Shown here: one piece after another, positions 26,376 to 36,180 of the stretch
Layout of the letters: each line of letters starts with the position of its first letter
Position numbering within the stretch: the stretch's first letter is position 1
Source of the DNA: Candidatus Obscuribacterales bacterium
Lineage (GTDB): Bacteria > Cyanobacteriota > Vampirovibrionia > Obscuribacterales > Obscuribacteraceae
Assembly: GCA_021732085.1 (NCBI GenBank)
Contig: JAKFVQ010000007.1
Location: 248,001-312,000 of the forward strand
DNA: 64,000 nucleotides
Direction: 5' to 3'
Notes under the pieces: generated by a model
Databases searched by the model: none
What the model was told of the DNA's origin: nothing
Seen by the model: the letters and a program-made list of their open reading frames with translations, nothing else
Made by a program: the position numbers and the translations under genes

Positions 26376-27119
26376 ATGCATACAGTGATATCGAAGCTTT
26401 CACAAAACCGTCGCGACTATAGTCAAAACTCTCGAACTGGTTTGGCTTCGGCTGCGCTTTTGCTTGCAATCATGACGTCACCCCCGGCCTCTTACGCGGG
26501 CGTGGAGCATGACCTGCAAATCTGGAGCCCAATTACACTAGACATTCCAATCAAGAGAAAGCTACGTGGTTACTTCGAAGTTGGTCCTCGTGTAGGTGAT
26601 GGCGCATCTCGAATCAGACAACTCCTTGTGCGCCCGGGTCTGGAATATCGTTTCAACGATCACTTTTCATTATTCACTGGCTATTTGTGGCAGTCCACCT
26701 ACCAATACGACCCTTACAAAGTCCTACATGAGCATAGAACTTGGCAACAGATTTTGCTGGAGAAAAACATCAAGCGTCTTTCATTGATAAATCGATCGCG
26801 CCTTGAACAGCGTTATTTCGAGGACCTGAGCGGCACGGGAAACAGACTTCGCCACCTGGTAAAGGGCAACTTTCGCCTCTCGAAACTTTTTTACCTTACG
26901 ACTTCAAACGAATTATTCTTGAATCTCAACTCAGTAAAAGATGGACCTCAACGAGGAGTTGACCAAAATAGATTGTTCACGGGAGTTGGATTTAAGTTTG
27001 GAAAGAATGATCGAATCGAGTTTGGATACCAATATCAGTACGTCAACAGATCAGATGAATTTGATGATTTAGCCAATCACGCACTGGTTTTCCAAACCTA
27101 TTTGGGATTGCTGGACTAA
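26376..27119 (+). CDS. DUF2490-like outer membrane beta-barrel protein
   Basis: 247 aa. N-terminal signal (ASAALLLAIMTSPPASYAG, cleavage near residue 41). The mature part is a series of alternating beta strands with aromatic girdles (LRGYFEVGPRVG, LVRPGLEYRFNDHFSLFTGY, RIEFGYQYQYVNRS), ending in a strand with a terminal LGLLD. The pattern fits DUF2490, a family of small outer-membrane barrels. Implies a diderm envelope. RBS is weak. Confidence 0.78.
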   Translation: MHTVISKLSQNRRDYSQNSRTGLASAALLLAIMTSPPASYAGVEHDLQIWSPITLDIPIKRKLRGYFEVGPRVGDGASRIRQLLVRPGLEYRFNDHFSLFTGYLWQSTYQYDPYKVLHEHRTWQQILLEKNIKRLSLINRSRLEQRYFEDLSGTGNRLRHLVKGNFRLSKLFYLTTSNELFLNLNSVKDGPQRGVDQNRLFTGVGFKFGKNDRIEFGYQYQYVNRSDEFDDLANHALVFQTYLGLLD

Positions 27120-27194
27120 TCGCTCATTCCATAATAATGGAACTAGACATTCTGACTCCCGTCTCAAATCTAGGCGGAAACGGAGTCTAACACA

Positions 27195-27667
<473 letters not shown>

Positions 27668-27668
27668 C

Positions 27669-28070
27669 CTACTCTTCAGGCGTTGATTCATCGGATGGGG
27701 CGCTTGAGACGTACTTCACTCGCCCCTCGCCATCAGGAATGGAGCGATGATTCGGTTTCACTCCTGCGACCACGTTCTTCATTATCTTGAACGAAATCGC
27801 CCCCAGTAGAACCGAGCAAGCGACGCCGAATCCGATACAGGCACCCATCTTCGGTATGAGGGCAGCAGTGGTGTATTGAAAGCCTTCTAAGGACGCTGAC
27901 GCCGTAGGTGGTGGCACATCCGTGACCGCGTCCCCACCAATTAGGTGCGCCATCTGTCCCGCCACAACATCCGAACCGAATAGATGGGATGCATAAGCAA
28001 ATCCCATCAACATACCGACAATCGTCCCGAAAAGAAGAAGCAGAGCAATCTTTACGAGTCGAAAAATCAT
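27669..28070 (-). CDS. Small membrane protein, unrecognised
   Basis: 133 aa. Two transmembrane segments (VKIALLLLFGTIVGMLMGFAY and GACIGFGVACSVLLGAIS) flank a loop with PPPTASASLEGF; the C-terminal tail is polar (RSIPDGEGRVKYVSS). Starts 14 nt after the GNAT gene on the same strand, so probably cotranscribed. No family recognised. Confidence 0.6.
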   Translation of the reverse strand: MIFRLVKIALLLLFGTIVGMLMGFAYASHLFGSDVVAGQMAHLIGGDAVTDVPPPTASASLEGFQYTTAALIPKMGACIGFGVACSVLLGAISFKIMKNVVAGVKPNHRSIPDGEGRVKYVSSAPSDESTPEE

Positions 28071-28084
28071 GATTCCAATTCCAA

Positions 28085-28678
28085 CTAGCGCGGTCTATCG
28101 AGCTGGAATCGTAAATGCGACTTAACTACGGGCCATTCTGAAAAGATGATGCTGTAAACGACAGTATCGCGCAGCGTGCCATTTTTGTGCCGCGCATGAT
28201 TGCGGAGGATGCCATCCTGCTTAGCGCCAAGCCTTTCGATTGCACCTCGGCTCTGGTGATTGAAAATGGAAGTGCGGAATTCAACGGCAATGCATTTGAG
28301 AGTTTCAAACGCATGCTGCAGTAGTAGAAATTTGCATTCAGTGTTCAGAGCCGAGCGTTGCACGGACTTTGCATACCAGGTCGAGCCAATCTCCAGCCTG
28401 TGATTCACCGGGTCGATTTGCATGTACGACGTAAGTCCAACGACACGCCCGAGCTCGTTGCTGATTACAGCGAAGGAAATCATCGCCCCCTGCTCAAGCA
28501 ATTTCAAACGGCGTTCTATTTCCATTTGCATTTTGTCGGGGCTCGGAATCGGCGTATACCAGAGCTCAAAGAGATTTCCATCACAGACAGCTTTTATCAA
28601 GTCGTCTTGATGCTCCGCCGACAGTGGCACCAGGGTAACGTGCTGCCCTTTCAGAGTTATTGGTTCTGCCCAAGCCAT
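28085..28678 (-). CDS. GNAT N-acetyltransferase, RimJ/RimL type
   Basis: 197 aa. Acetyl-CoA-dependent transferase fold: N-terminal LKGQHVTLVPLSAEHQDDL, central VVGLTSYMQIDPVNHRLEIG strands, the acetyl-CoA-binding region at about 105-125, then RTSIFNHQSRGAIERLGAKQ, the typical N-x-x-S-x-x-x-x-E-x-L-G motif, and the final DTVVYSII. Substrate (protein N-terminus, amino acid or drug) cannot be predicted. Upstream gene of a two-gene leftward operon. Confidence 0.88.
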   Translation of the reverse strand: MAWAEPITLKGQHVTLVPLSAEHQDDLIKAVCDGNLFELWYTPIPSPDKMQMEIERRLKLLEQGAMISFAVISNELGRVVGLTSYMQIDPVNHRLEIGSTWYAKSVQRSALNTECKFLLLQHAFETLKCIAVEFRTSIFNHQSRGAIERLGAKQDGILRNHARHKNGTLRDTVVYSIIFSEWPVVKSHLRFQLDRPR

Positions 28679-29329
28679 CTTCTACTAGATTCCTTTGCTG
28701 CTCAGTTTTGCAGCGCCCAGCCGTCGCCCTTATCAGCACTATTAAACAGCCGCGCGGGCTTTCTTTGACTTGTCAGCAAGCTGCAATTTGGTGAATCTGT
28801 TCTCACAGTGCTCTTCCTATATATATGAATACCAGTCCCACTGCAAGCAAGATAGAGGCTATATATAGTCAAAAAATTGGGGACGCGGGCATCAACAAAG
28901 CATTCTCGAGCGCGCTTTCAGTCAGAAATCAGAAGCCCTGAAGCCGCCCTCCGAAAGCAGCCTCCTCACCTTCCCCATATCGATAAGTCCGGCAGATAAT
29001 TCTGCAGCGAATAAGTAACAAGGATCGACAAAGAATGAACGGCATGTAAGCTTGATGCTCAGCCTGAAATAGACAATCGACCAAAACACATACCAAGTGA
29101 TATGCAATTGTGAAGAAGCTTGTATAAAGAAGCGTTCCAGAAATTCAAATTTTCGATGGTCCCAAAGAAGCGCATCAGTAGCCGAAAGCGGCGAAAAACC
29201 GGTGAAAGCTTAAGTAGATTGAATGAGCTAAACATTTAGCTGAAATAAATTTTTAGACCTGCTATACCCCCGGGCGCTAGAATGTGACTCCTGTTTGTTC
29301 CAAATCCGTCATCCCATGGCGCGTTCGGA

Positions 29330-29335
29330 TATAAT
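29330..29335 (+). promoter_or_regulatory. Candidate -10 box of the S10 operon
   Basis: Perfect TATAAT about 310 nt before rpsJ, within cggatataatagcc. No good -35 at 16-18 nt spacing, so strength is uncertain. A transcript from here would carry the hairpins at 29394 and the two leader elements. Confidence 0.5.
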
Positions 29336-29544
29336 AGCCATTTAATGTTGTGGCTCGTATCTGACTGAGCGGGGTTTTCGAAGCGAGCAAGCAAGGCGGG
29401 ACTTGTAGTCCGCCTCGCGGTGAGGTCTCTACGCCTCTACGCAGAGCAAGACGAAAGTCGAGCAAACAAGAACAAACAAAACATCCTATATAGGTTCGAA
29501 CCACAGACTTTATTGAGTCGATCAAAAACAAGACATGTCGAAGA

Positions 29545-29571
29545 TTAGCGAAGGAAATTTCCGGAGCGTCT
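29545..29571 (+). promoter_or_regulatory. Minimal leader element (copy A0)
   Basis: TTAGCG-AA-GGAAATTTCC-GGAG-CGTC. It keeps the outer AGCG/CGT arms, the GGAG side of the internal loop and the inner helix, but lacks the GAGA..GGGC hairpin. Confidence 0.5.
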
Positions 29572-29577
29572 AAAAAT

Positions 29578-29624
29578 AGCGGAGGAGGTGAGAGGGGCCA
29601 GAGCCCAGCGAACTTCCGGAGCGT
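29578..29624 (+). promoter_or_regulatory. R-protein leader element, copy A (before rpsJ)
   Basis: AGCG-GA-GGAGGT-GAGA-GGGG..GCCC-AGCGA-ACTTCC-GGAG-CGT. The inner helix GGAGGT/ACTTCC includes one G-U pair. Ends 24 nt before the rpsJ ATG. Confidence 0.75.
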
Positions 29625-29648
29625 CCAAGAAGAGGAGTAAACGCGACA

Positions 29649-30002
29649 ATGGCACGTGCCAAAACACACAAAGCAGAAGGCGCCGCAGGCGGACCAAAGG
29701 TCCAACGCATTCGCATTCGTCTTAAGTCGTACGATCACAGATTGCTCGACAAATCCGCTGAGCAAATTGTCGATACCGCAAAGCGTACTGGTGCTACCGT
29801 CCTCGGACCAGTTCCATTGCCAACACGCAAGCGCGTTTACTGCGTACTGCGTTCACCACACGTCGATAAGAAGTCACGCGAGCACTTTGAAATTCGCGTT
29901 CACAAACGTCTAATCGACATCAACGATCCGACACCGACAACAGCCGATGCGCTCATGCGCCTCGATCTGCCAGCCGGCGTCGATATCGAAGTTAAGCTCT
30001 AA
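29649..30002 (+). CDS. rpsJ: Ribosomal protein S10
   Basis: 117 aa, slightly longer than usual (about 102) through a short Ala/Gly/Lys-rich N-terminus ([14 protein letters not shown]). Conserved [20 protein letters not shown] and [15 protein letters not shown] are intact. Part of the 30S head; also the NusE transcription factor. First gene of the S10 operon here, with no tufA or fusA next to it. An aggag lies 11 nt upstream, directly after leader element A. Confidence 0.97.
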   Translation: MARAKTHKAEGAAGGPKVQRIRIRLKSYDHRLLDKSAEQIVDTAKRTGATVLGPVPLPTRKRVYCVLRSPHVDKKSREHFEIRVHKRLIDINDPTPTTADALMRLDLPAGVDIEVKL

Positions 30003-30065
30003 ACGTAGGTCCGGGCGACGCATGGCGAAGCCCCTACAGCCAGGAAAAAATACAAGGTCAGGACA

Positions 30066-30713
30066 ATGAAAAAGACAGTTGGATTAATGGGAAGAAAAGT
30101 CGGAATGACGCAAGTCTTTGATGCAGACGGCAGCGCAGTTCCGGTTACTGTCGTTCAGCTTGGCGAGAACATCGTCACTCAGACAATGAGCAAAGAAAAG
30201 AATGGCTACACAGCTGTTCAAGTTGGCGGCTTCGAAGTCAAAGAGAAGAAGCTCAACAAGCCAGAACTCGGCAAATTGAAAAAGGTCGAGCTCAAAGCGA
30301 TGAAGCCGTTGAAAGAATTCCGCGTTGAGGACACAGCAGACTTCAAAGTCGGCGAAGCCATCAAAGCTGATGCCCTTCTTCAAGAAGGAATGTTGGTTGA
30401 CGTCCAAGGCGAATCAATCGGAAAAGGTTTCCAGGGCACCATCAAGCGCTACAACGCCGGTCGCGGACCAATGGCCCACGGTTCCAAATTCCACAGAAGC
30501 ATGGGTTCTATCGGTGCAGGCACCACCCCGGGTCGCGTCTTCAAAGGACTGCACATGCCCGGACACATGGGGAATGTCACCGCCACCGTCAGACATTTGA
30601 AAGTTGTCAAAGTCGACGCAGAAAAGAAGATATTGCTTATTCGAGGCGCTGTTCCTGGATGGGATGGCGGCTTAGTTGTAATTAGACCCTCCATCACCAA
30701 GTGGAACGGCTAA
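30066..30713 (+). CDS. rplC: Ribosomal protein L3
   Basis: 215 aa, usual bacterial length. Begins MKKTVGLMGRKVGMTQVF; the central GRGPMAHGSKFHRSMGSIG loop that reaches the peptidyl-transferase centre is present. Follows rpsJ after 63 nt, a gap containing a GTAGG/CCTAC stem. Confidence 0.97.
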   Translation: MKKTVGLMGRKVGMTQVFDADGSAVPVTVVQLGENIVTQTMSKEKNGYTAVQVGGFEVKEKKLNKPELGKLKKVELKAMKPLKEFRVEDTADFKVGEAIKADALLQEGMLVDVQGESIGKGFQGTIKRYNAGRGPMAHGSKFHRSMGSIGAGTTPGRVFKGLHMPGHMGNVTATVRHLKVVKVDAEKKILLIRGAVPGWDGGLVVIRPSITKWNG

Positions 30714-30734
30714 TCAATATATAGATGATTGTAG

Positions 30735-30757
30735 GGGTGACACGTCACCCGCAGAAA
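30735..30757 (+). promoter_or_regulatory. Hairpin in the rplC-rplD gap
   Basis: GGGGTGACACGTCACCC: GGGTGAC pairs with GTCACCC around a very short loop. It lies before the rplD RBS; no T tract, so probably a processing or stability element. Confidence 0.45.
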
Positions 30758-30776
30758 ACCAAAAGGGACAGGGAAA

Positions 30777-31643
30777 ATGACTTCCGTTCTAGTAAAAGAT
30801 CTAAAAGGCAAAGAGGTTGGCAAAAAAGAGCTGGCCAAGGAAATTTTTGAAGCCGAACCAAATATGCACTTAGTGCATGGCGCCCTGGTTCGCCAGCTTG
30901 CCAATGCCCGCTCCGGTTCTGCCAACAGCAAAACCCGCTCTGAAGTCAGAGGCGGCGGCAAAAAGCCCTGGAGACAAAAAGGTACTGGACGCGCACGCGC
31001 CGGTTCCATCCGTTCTCCGTTGTGGGCAGGCGGCGGCGTCACCTTCGGTCCCAAGCCACGCGACTACTCCATCACGATGCCGAAGAAGGCTCGTCAAGTC
31101 GCTCTTCGTTCAGTGCTCGCACTGAGAGCCAACGACATGATCGTCGTTCAAAATTTTGATGGTCTCTTCAAATCTGCTCCGAAAGCCGGAGAAGAAGTGA
31201 CAGAACAACCGAAGACCAAGCAAGTAATTCAAGCACTTGCCGATCTCGGATTGAAAGACAAATCAGTCACCATCATTCTCGATCGCATGGCGCCAGGTGC
31301 CAAGCAAGTTGCCAAAGCAGCTCGCAACATCTGCTGCGTTACCGTGATCGATCAGAGCAATATCAACATCAAAGATATCGCTCAATGTGATGCGCTGCTC
31401 GTTACTGAGCAAGTGCTTGCCGAGTTAGAGAATCGCTTCCTCAATAAAGAGAAGGCAGCGAAGACCGCTCCTGAAGCCAAGGAAGGAAAAGCTCCAGCCA
31501 AGGCTAAGAAGGCAGACAAGGCAGAGGAAAAAGCAGCGCCTGCAAAGAAAGCAGAACCCGCCAAAAAAGCTACTGCTAAAAAGAGCGAAGAGTCCGAAGA
31601 GAAAGCTCCGAAGACAACCCGCAAGAAAAAATCAGAAGAATAG
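30777..31643 (+). CDS. rplD: Ribosomal protein L4 with Lys/Ala-rich tail
   Basis: 288 aa against about 205 in most bacteria. The L4 core is residues 1-220: GALVRQLANARSGSA, then the extended loop GGGKKPWRQKGTGRARAGSI that lines the exit tunnel, then ILDRMAPGAK. The last 65 residues are a low-complexity Lys/Ala/Glu/Pro tail (KAPAKAKKADKAEEKAAPAK). In some bacteria L4 represses its own operon; whether that holds here is not visible. Confidence 0.96.
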   Translation: MTSVLVKDLKGKEVGKKELAKEIFEAEPNMHLVHGALVRQLANARSGSANSKTRSEVRGGGKKPWRQKGTGRARAGSIRSPLWAGGGVTFGPKPRDYSITMPKKARQVALRSVLALRANDMIVVQNFDGLFKSAPKAGEEVTEQPKTKQVIQALADLGLKDKSVTIILDRMAPGAKQVAKAARNICCVTVIDQSNINIKDIAQCDALLVTEQVLAELENRFLNKEKAAKTAPEAKEGKAPAKAKKADKAEEKAAPAKKAEPAKKATAKKSEESEEKAPKTTRKKKSEE

Positions 31644-31652
31644 CCTGATGAT

Positions 31653-31699
31653 AGCGGAGGAGGTGAGAAGGGCGAGAGCCAGACGAACCTCCGGAGCAT
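31653..31699 (+). promoter_or_regulatory. R-protein leader element, copy B (before rplW)
   Basis: AGCG-GA-GGAGGT-GAGAA-GGGC-gaga-GCC-AGACGA-ACCTCC-GGAG-CATT. The inner helix is perfect (GGAGGT/ACCTCC), a compensating C for the T in copy A. The outer stem is weak. Confidence 0.75.
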
Positions 31700-31721
31700 T
31701 TTAGAGGAATAGGATAGGACA

Positions 31722-32027
31722 ATGAATAGCCGTCAATCGCACGTAATACTTCGCCCAATCATCAATGAGAAGACAGTTCATCTGGCTGCAACTAATCAGT
31801 ACACATTCGAAGTCGCCAAAGACTCGAACAAAACTGAAATTGCACTGGCTCTGAAACAGATTCTCAAAGAGCTCTATCCAAAAGGCAAATTCACAGTGTT
31901 GAAAGTCAACACATCAGCCATTCGCGATCGCTTCCGCCGTTCGAAGAGACACGGCAGAGCACCGAAGGATGGCAAAAAAGCAATCGTTACGGTCACAGGT
32001 GATCAAATCGAATTGTTTAATAGCTAG
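31722..32027 (+). CDS. rplW: Ribosomal protein L23
   Basis: 101 aa, usual length. The pattern ILRPIINEKTVHL, YTFEVAKDSNKTEI and the basic loop RFRRSKRHGR are typical. Sits at the tunnel exit and docks SRP and trigger factor. RBS agaggaa. Confidence 0.96.
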   Translation: MNSRQSHVILRPIINEKTVHLAATNQYTFEVAKDSNKTEIALALKQILKELYPKGKFTVLKVNTSAIRDRFRRSKRHGRAPKDGKKAIVTVTGDQIELFNS

Positions 32028-32149
32028 TAGTTGCTCGGAGCGAGGCTCGTCCTCCGCTTCTCCGCTAATGAAAGTTAGTGAGGCTCTACAGCTAAAGCGG
32101 AACTGAAAAATGCATCCGCACTAAGGCAGATAAAGAAGGGTAAAAAATA

Positions 32150-32980
32150 ATGCCTATCAGAAAAGTAAACCCAACCTCCCCCGGTCGTCGCGGCATGACG
32201 TTGCCCGACTTCTCCGATATCACAACTGATAAACCGGAAAAGTCTCTGACAACGAATCTCAAGCGCCACGGCGGTCGCAATAACGTGGGCAGGCTGACAG
32301 TTCGCCACCAGGGCGGCGGACACAAACGCTCGTATCGCATCCTCGATTTCAAGCGTGACAAATTCCACATTCCTTGCGTCGTAAAGACCATTGAATACGA
32401 TCCCAATCGCAACGCTCGCATCGCACTTGTGCAATATGCTGACGGCGAAAAGCGTTACATCCTGGCTCCGCATAGCCTCCGCGTCGGCGACAAGCTGATG
32501 TCCGGACCGCAAGCAGAAATCCGCGATGGAAACGCCCTCCCGCTCCGCAACATCCCGTTGGGTACCATCCTTCACAATGTCGAGCTGACTATTGGTAAGG
32601 GCGGACAACTCGGACGCGCTGCTGGTGTGCAAATCCAACTTCTAGCAAAAGAAGGCAAGTATGCAACTCTGCGTTTGCCTTCAACCGAAATGCGCATGGT
32701 TCACATCGATTGCATGGCTTCCATCGGACAGCTCAGCAATCCTGATGCCAAAAACATAGCCATCGGTAAAGCAGGACGTAGCCGCTGGATGGGCATCAAG
32801 CCTGCCAACCGCGGTGTAGTCATGAACGCAGTCGACCACCCGCACGGTGGCGGCGAAGGCAAATCACCAATCGGTGGTAAGCCACAAACTCCGTGGGGCA
32901 AGCCGGCAATGGGTTACAAGACCCGTCGTGGCAGAAAGAATCCTTCCACACGTTTCATAGTTAAGCGCCGCAGTAAGTAG
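32150..32980 (+). CDS. rplB: Ribosomal protein L2
   Basis: 276 aa. Conserved ends: [14 protein letters not shown] near the start, [10 protein letters not shown], and the active-site-near [19 protein letters not shown] aaggg 9 nt upstream. The 122-nt gap before it contains short G/C-rich inverted repeats (gctcggagcgaggc) but no full leader element. Confidence 0.97.
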   Translation: MPIRKVNPTSPGRRGMTLPDFSDITTDKPEKSLTTNLKRHGGRNNVGRLTVRHQGGGHKRSYRILDFKRDKFHIPCVVKTIEYDPNRNARIALVQYADGEKRYILAPHSLRVGDKLMSGPQAEIRDGNALPLRNIPLGTILHNVELTIGKGGQLGRAAGVQIQLLAKEGKYATLRLPSTEMRMVHIDCMASIGQLSNPDAKNIAIGKAGRSRWMGIKPANRGVVMNAVDHPHGGGEGKSPIGGKPQTPWGKPAMGYKTRRGRKNPSTRFIVKRRSK

Positions 32981-32995
32981 AGCAAGGAGTGCACC

Positions 32996-33277
32996 GTGTC
33001 ACGTTCTCTGAAAAAAGGACCGTTCGTTCATCCCAGTCTTCATAAGAAGATTGAAGAGATGAATCGCAAGAGCGAAAAGAAAGTAATCAAATGCTGGTCT
33101 AGAGCATCGATGATTGTGCCCGACATGATTGGTCACACCATTGCAATTTACAACGGCCGCAAACACGTGCCCGTTTATATCACCGAACAAATGATCGGTC
33201 ACCGCCTGGGAGAATTCGCTCCCACCAGACTCTTCAAGGGTCACGCCGGTACCGAAAAAACCGCGAAGAGAGGCTAA
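32996..33277 (+). CDS. rpsS: Ribosomal protein S19
   Basis: 93 aa. GTG start supported by aaggag 7 nt upstream. [20 protein letters not shown] and [18 protein letters not shown] are the family signatures. Located 15 nt after rplB. Confidence 0.97.
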   Translation: MSRSLKKGPFVHPSLHKKIEEMNRKSEKKVIKCWSRASMIVPDMIGHTIAIYNGRKHVPVYITEQMIGHRLGEFAPTRLFKGHAGTEKTAKRG

Positions 33278-33284
33278 GAAGTTC

Positions 33285-33635
33285 ATGCACACAAGAGCAC
33301 AAGCAAAGTGGATAAGAATGTCACCGCTGAAGGTGCGTCGAATCATGAATGTCGTGCGCGGTAAGAAAGCCGGTGAAGCTTACACCATGCTGAAATTCAT
33401 GCCTCACGCTGCAGCGCGTGAAGTGGAGAAGGTTTTGTGGTCAGCCATGCACAACCTTATTAATCATGCCGAGAATCCGGTTGATGAAAAGGAAGTTGCT
33501 GATTTCCGCATCTCGAAAATCTATGCAGACCAGGGACCGACCCTGCGCCGCATTCAGCCTCACGCCAGAGGCCGTGCCTTCCCCATCAAGAAGAAAATCA
33601 CGCACATCACTATCGAACTCGACGATCTTCAATAA
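33285..33635 (+). CDS. rplV: Ribosomal protein L22
   Basis: 116 aa, normal length. AQAKWIRMSPLKVRRIMNVV at the N-terminus and the beta-hairpin DQGPTLRRIQPHARGRAFPI that lines the exit tunnel are present. Starts 7 nt after rpsS, so coupled. Confidence 0.97.
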   Translation: MHTRAQAKWIRMSPLKVRRIMNVVRGKKAGEAYTMLKFMPHAAAREVEKVLWSAMHNLINHAENPVDEKEVADFRISKIYADQGPTLRRIQPHARGRAFPIKKKITHITIELDDLQ

Positions 33636-33650
33636 ATAAGGAGCAGGACC

Positions 33651-34427
33651 TTGGGCCAGAAAGTACATCCACGCGGTTTCAGAGTCGGCATCCATCAAGG
33701 ATGGTCGTCCAACTGGTTCGTCAATACAAAAGACGTACCGGCTCTCATTCAGGAAGACCACCGCATCCGCAACTTCCTCAAGAAAGAATTGCAAAACGCC
33801 GGCGTATCCAAAATTGAAATCAACCGCAAGGCTGATCAAATTGGAGTCGATATCTACACCGCTCGTCCTGGTGTTGTCGTCGGAAAAGGCGGAGCAGGAC
33901 TCGAAACTCTTCACTTGAAAGTTCGCTCGATGCTCGGTCGCACCGGTATCGAAGTGAAAATCAACATTCTCGAAATCAATCGTGTTGATCTCGAAGCGCA
34001 ATTGGTTGCCGAATCAATCGGTCAACAACTCGAAAAGCGCGTCGCCTTCCGCAGAGCCATGAAGCAAGCAATCCAACGCTGCATGCGCTCCGGAGCAGTC
34101 GGAGTCAAAATTATGGTCTCCGGTCGTTTGGGCGGTGCTGAAATTGCCAGAAGCGAATGGTCCAAAGAAGGACGTATTCCGCTTCAAACTTTGAGAGCCG
34201 ACATCGATTTCGGTTTCGCCGAAGGCCACACCACAATGGGCATTATCGGAATCAAGGTTTGGATCTTCAGAGGTGAATTGAGCAGAGGCCAATGGTCTCC
34301 GCCCAACGTCAAAATCTCTCAACAACGCGATGGTGAAGAAGGCCAGGGCGGAAGAAGACCAGATCGCAGACCAGACAGAGGCGACCGCGGAGATAAGGGC
34401 GGACGCAAACCAAAGAAGCAGGGGTAA
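33651..34427 (+). CDS. rpsC: Ribosomal protein S3
   Basis: 258 aa; TTG start with aaggagcaggacc upstream. N-terminal GQKVHPRGFRVGIHQGWSS, KH domain (RPGVVVGKGGAGLETL), and C-terminal domain with VSGRLGGAEIARSEW. The last 35 residues are a Gly/Arg/Asp-rich tail (GRRPDRRPDRGDRGDKGGRK), longer than in most bacteria. Confidence 0.97.
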   Translation: MGQKVHPRGFRVGIHQGWSSNWFVNTKDVPALIQEDHRIRNFLKKELQNAGVSKIEINRKADQIGVDIYTARPGVVVGKGGAGLETLHLKVRSMLGRTGIEVKINILEINRVDLEAQLVAESIGQQLEKRVAFRRAMKQAIQRCMRSGAVGVKIMVSGRLGGAEIARSEWSKEGRIPLQTLRADIDFGFAEGHTTMGIIGIKVWIFRGELSRGQWSPPNVKISQQRDGEEGQGGRRPDRRPDRGDRGDKGGRKPKKQG

Positions 34428-34433
34428 AAAACC

Positions 34434-34850
34434 ATGTTGTTTCCAAAGAGAACTAAATTCCGCAAAATGCATCGCGGCCGCATGACCGGCACCGAAACCC
34501 GCGGCTCACAGCTTCACTTCGGTGAGCTCGGCTTGCAGGCAATGGAACCGGCATGGGTGACAAGTCGCCAGATCGAAGCAGCTCGTAAAGCAATGAGCCG
34601 CTCCGTTCGCCGCGGCGGACAAATGTGGATTCGTGCATTCCCGGATAAATCAGTAACGAAGAAGCCGGCCGAAACCCGTATGGGTTCCGGTAAAGGTAAC
34701 CCGGAGTTCTGGGTGGCAGTCATCAGACCAGGCCGCATCCTATTTGAAATTTCCGGAGTCGCACCCAAAGAAGCTAAAGCTGCAATGGAAATTGCTGCTC
34801 AAAAGCTTCCGATCAAGTGCCGCATCGTCGAAAGACAATTGGGAGGCTAA
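34434..34850 (+). CDS. rplP: Ribosomal protein L16
   Basis: 138 aa, usual length. Starts [17 protein letters not shown]; contains the [20 protein letters not shown] block. Six nt after rpsC. Confidence 0.97.
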   Translation: MLFPKRTKFRKMHRGRMTGTETRGSQLHFGELGLQAMEPAWVTSRQIEAARKAMSRSVRRGGQMWIRAFPDKSVTKKPAETRMGSGKGNPEFWVAVIRPGRILFEISGVAPKEAKAAMEIAAQKLPIKCRIVERQLGG

Positions 34851-34853
34851 GCC

Positions 34854-35066
34854 ATGAGAGTCAAAGAAATAAGAGAACTTTCTGACGAAGATTTGACAGG
34901 CAAAATTGCTGACACACGTCGCGAGATCGTGCAAATGCGTTTTGAACTGGCAACACACAAGCTCCAAAATACAGCCGGCATCTCCCAAGCCAAAAAGCGC
35001 TTGGCTCGCTTGCTGACAATTGAAGCTGAACGCAAACTTGGATTGAAGAGGAAGAGCGATGCCTAA
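34854..35066 (+). CDS. rpmC: Ribosomal protein L29
   Basis: 70 aa. Two-helix protein: [15 protein letters not shown] and [20 protein letters not shown]. Its SD (ggagg) lies in the end of rplP, 3 nt upstream, and its 3' end overlaps rpsQ by 8 nt. Confidence 0.96.
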   Translation: MRVKEIRELSDEDLTGKIADTRREIVQMRFELATHKLQNTAGISQAKKRLARLLTIEAERKLGLKRKSDA

Positions 35067-35328
35067 GAAAGAACTTGTCGGTAAAGTCGTTTCCAACAAG
35101 ATGCAAAAGACAGTGGTCGTCGCTGTTGAGAATCACGTCCAACACCGCAAATACGAAAAACAAACCGTAAGAACGTCGAAGTTCAAAGCTCACGACGAAG
35201 AAAATAAGTGCAAAATTGGCGATCGCGTTCGCATCCAAGAATGCCCACCAATCTCCAAAGACAAGCACTTTCAAGTGATAGCCGTTCTGGGTGGCGCTCT
35301 GGGAACAGACACCCCATCTGAGGGATAA
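35059..35328 (+). CDS. rpsQ: Ribosomal protein S17
   Basis: 89 aa. OB-fold protein: [18 protein letters not shown], then [20 protein letters not shown]. Overlaps the end of rpmC. RBS agaggaag. Confidence 0.97.
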   Translation: MPKKELVGKVVSNKMQKTVVVAVENHVQHRKYEKQTVRTSKFKAHDEENKCKIGDRVRIQECPPISKDKHFQVIAVLGGALGTDTPSEG

Positions 35329-35339
35329 GGTAAAGGCAA

Positions 35340-35708
35340 ATGATTCAGGTACAAACAAAACTAAACGTTGCCGACAATACTGGTGCTCGCGAACTCATGT
35401 GCATTCGTGTGCTGGGCTCCGGCGCTCGCCGTTATGCCTCGGTCGGTGATGTGATCGTTGCGGTCGTAAAAGATGCTCTGCCAAACATGCCGGTCAAAAA
35501 ATCGGAAGTTGTTAAAGCAGTTATCGTGCGCGTTCGCAACAACATCAAGAGAAAAGACGGCACAACAATCAGATTTGACGATAATGCCGCGGTCATCATC
35601 CAGAAAGACGGAAACCCGAAAGGCACCCGCGTTTTCGGACCGATTGCCCGCGAACTCAGAGACAAGAACTACACCAAGATCTTGTCGCTTGCTCCGGAGG
35701 TCCTCTAA
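35340..35708 (+). CDS. rplN: Ribosomal protein L14
   Basis: 122 aa, standard. [20 protein letters not shown] and the [20 protein letters not shown] end are family hallmarks. RBS includes gggataagg. Confidence 0.98.
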   Translation: MIQVQTKLNVADNTGARELMCIRVLGSGARRYASVGDVIVAVVKDALPNMPVKKSEVVKAVIVRVRNNIKRKDGTTIRFDDNAAVIIQKDGNPKGTRVFGPIARELRDKNYTKILSLAPEVL

Positions 35709-35710
35709 AA

Positions 35711-36175
35711 ATGGAAAGCAAGAAAACAGTTCATACGCGCCACACCAAAGCGCCTAAGAAGACCAAGATCAAAGAAGGTGGCCGCCTGGTCATTTCTGAA
35801 GCTCTTGTTAAAGATGGCGTCAGCAACCTGGTACCAAAGATCCACGTGAAGCGCGGCGACACGGTCATGCTCATGAACGGACCAAAGAAAGAAGACAAGA
35901 AGCGCAGCAAGGAAGATACAAATGCTCTTGCCGAGCGCAACGCATTCAAAGGCACCATCGGTAAAGTCATTGCCGTAATGCCGAAAGAAGGCAAAATCAT
36001 CATCGAAGGCGTCAACATGATGGTCAACTACATCCGCCCCAAACAAGGCATGATGCGCAGTGAAGCCGGCATGGTCAGAAAGGAAGCTCCGGTTTTTGCA
36101 AGCCGCGTAATGCTTTACTCAGCTGATGCAAAACGCCCGGTGCGTTCTGAAAAACGCAAAGAACACGGACTTTAG
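35711..36175 (+). CDS. rplX: Ribosomal protein L24, extended
   Basis: 154 aa against about 105 normally. An extra N-terminal segment of about 40 residues is rich in Lys (TRHTKAPKKTKIKEGGRL), then the KOW core (IHVKRGDTVMLMNGPKKEDK) with an additional charged insertion before GTIGKVIAVMPKEGKIIIEG. Starts 2 nt after rplN, with ggagg inside its end. Confidence 0.94.
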   Translation: MESKKTVHTRHTKAPKKTKIKEGGRLVISEALVKDGVSNLVPKIHVKRGDTVMLMNGPKKEDKKRSKEDTNALAERNAFKGTIGKVIAVMPKEGKIIIEGVNMMVNYIRPKQGMMRSEAGMVRKEAPVFASRVMLYSADAKRPVRSEKRKEHGL

Positions 36176-36180
36176 TCCGA

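Larger units (their letters stand above)
28679..29577. other. Long gap upstream of the ribosomal operon
   Basis: About 900 nt without a supported gene. It should carry the promoter of the leftward GNAT operon and the S10-operon promoter and leader. Visible: a -10 like TATAAT at 29330-29335, a strong hairpin at 29394-29413 (ggcgggact tgt agtccgcc), repeated ctctacg units near 29430, and a minimal leader element at 29545-29571. A leftward 61-codon ORF (28922-29107) has no RBS or pattern and is not accepted. Confidence 0.5.

Noticed and set aside
28922-29107. 61-codon minus-strand ORF upstream of the ribosomal operon
   Set aside because: No RBS, no recognisable pattern, probably chance.
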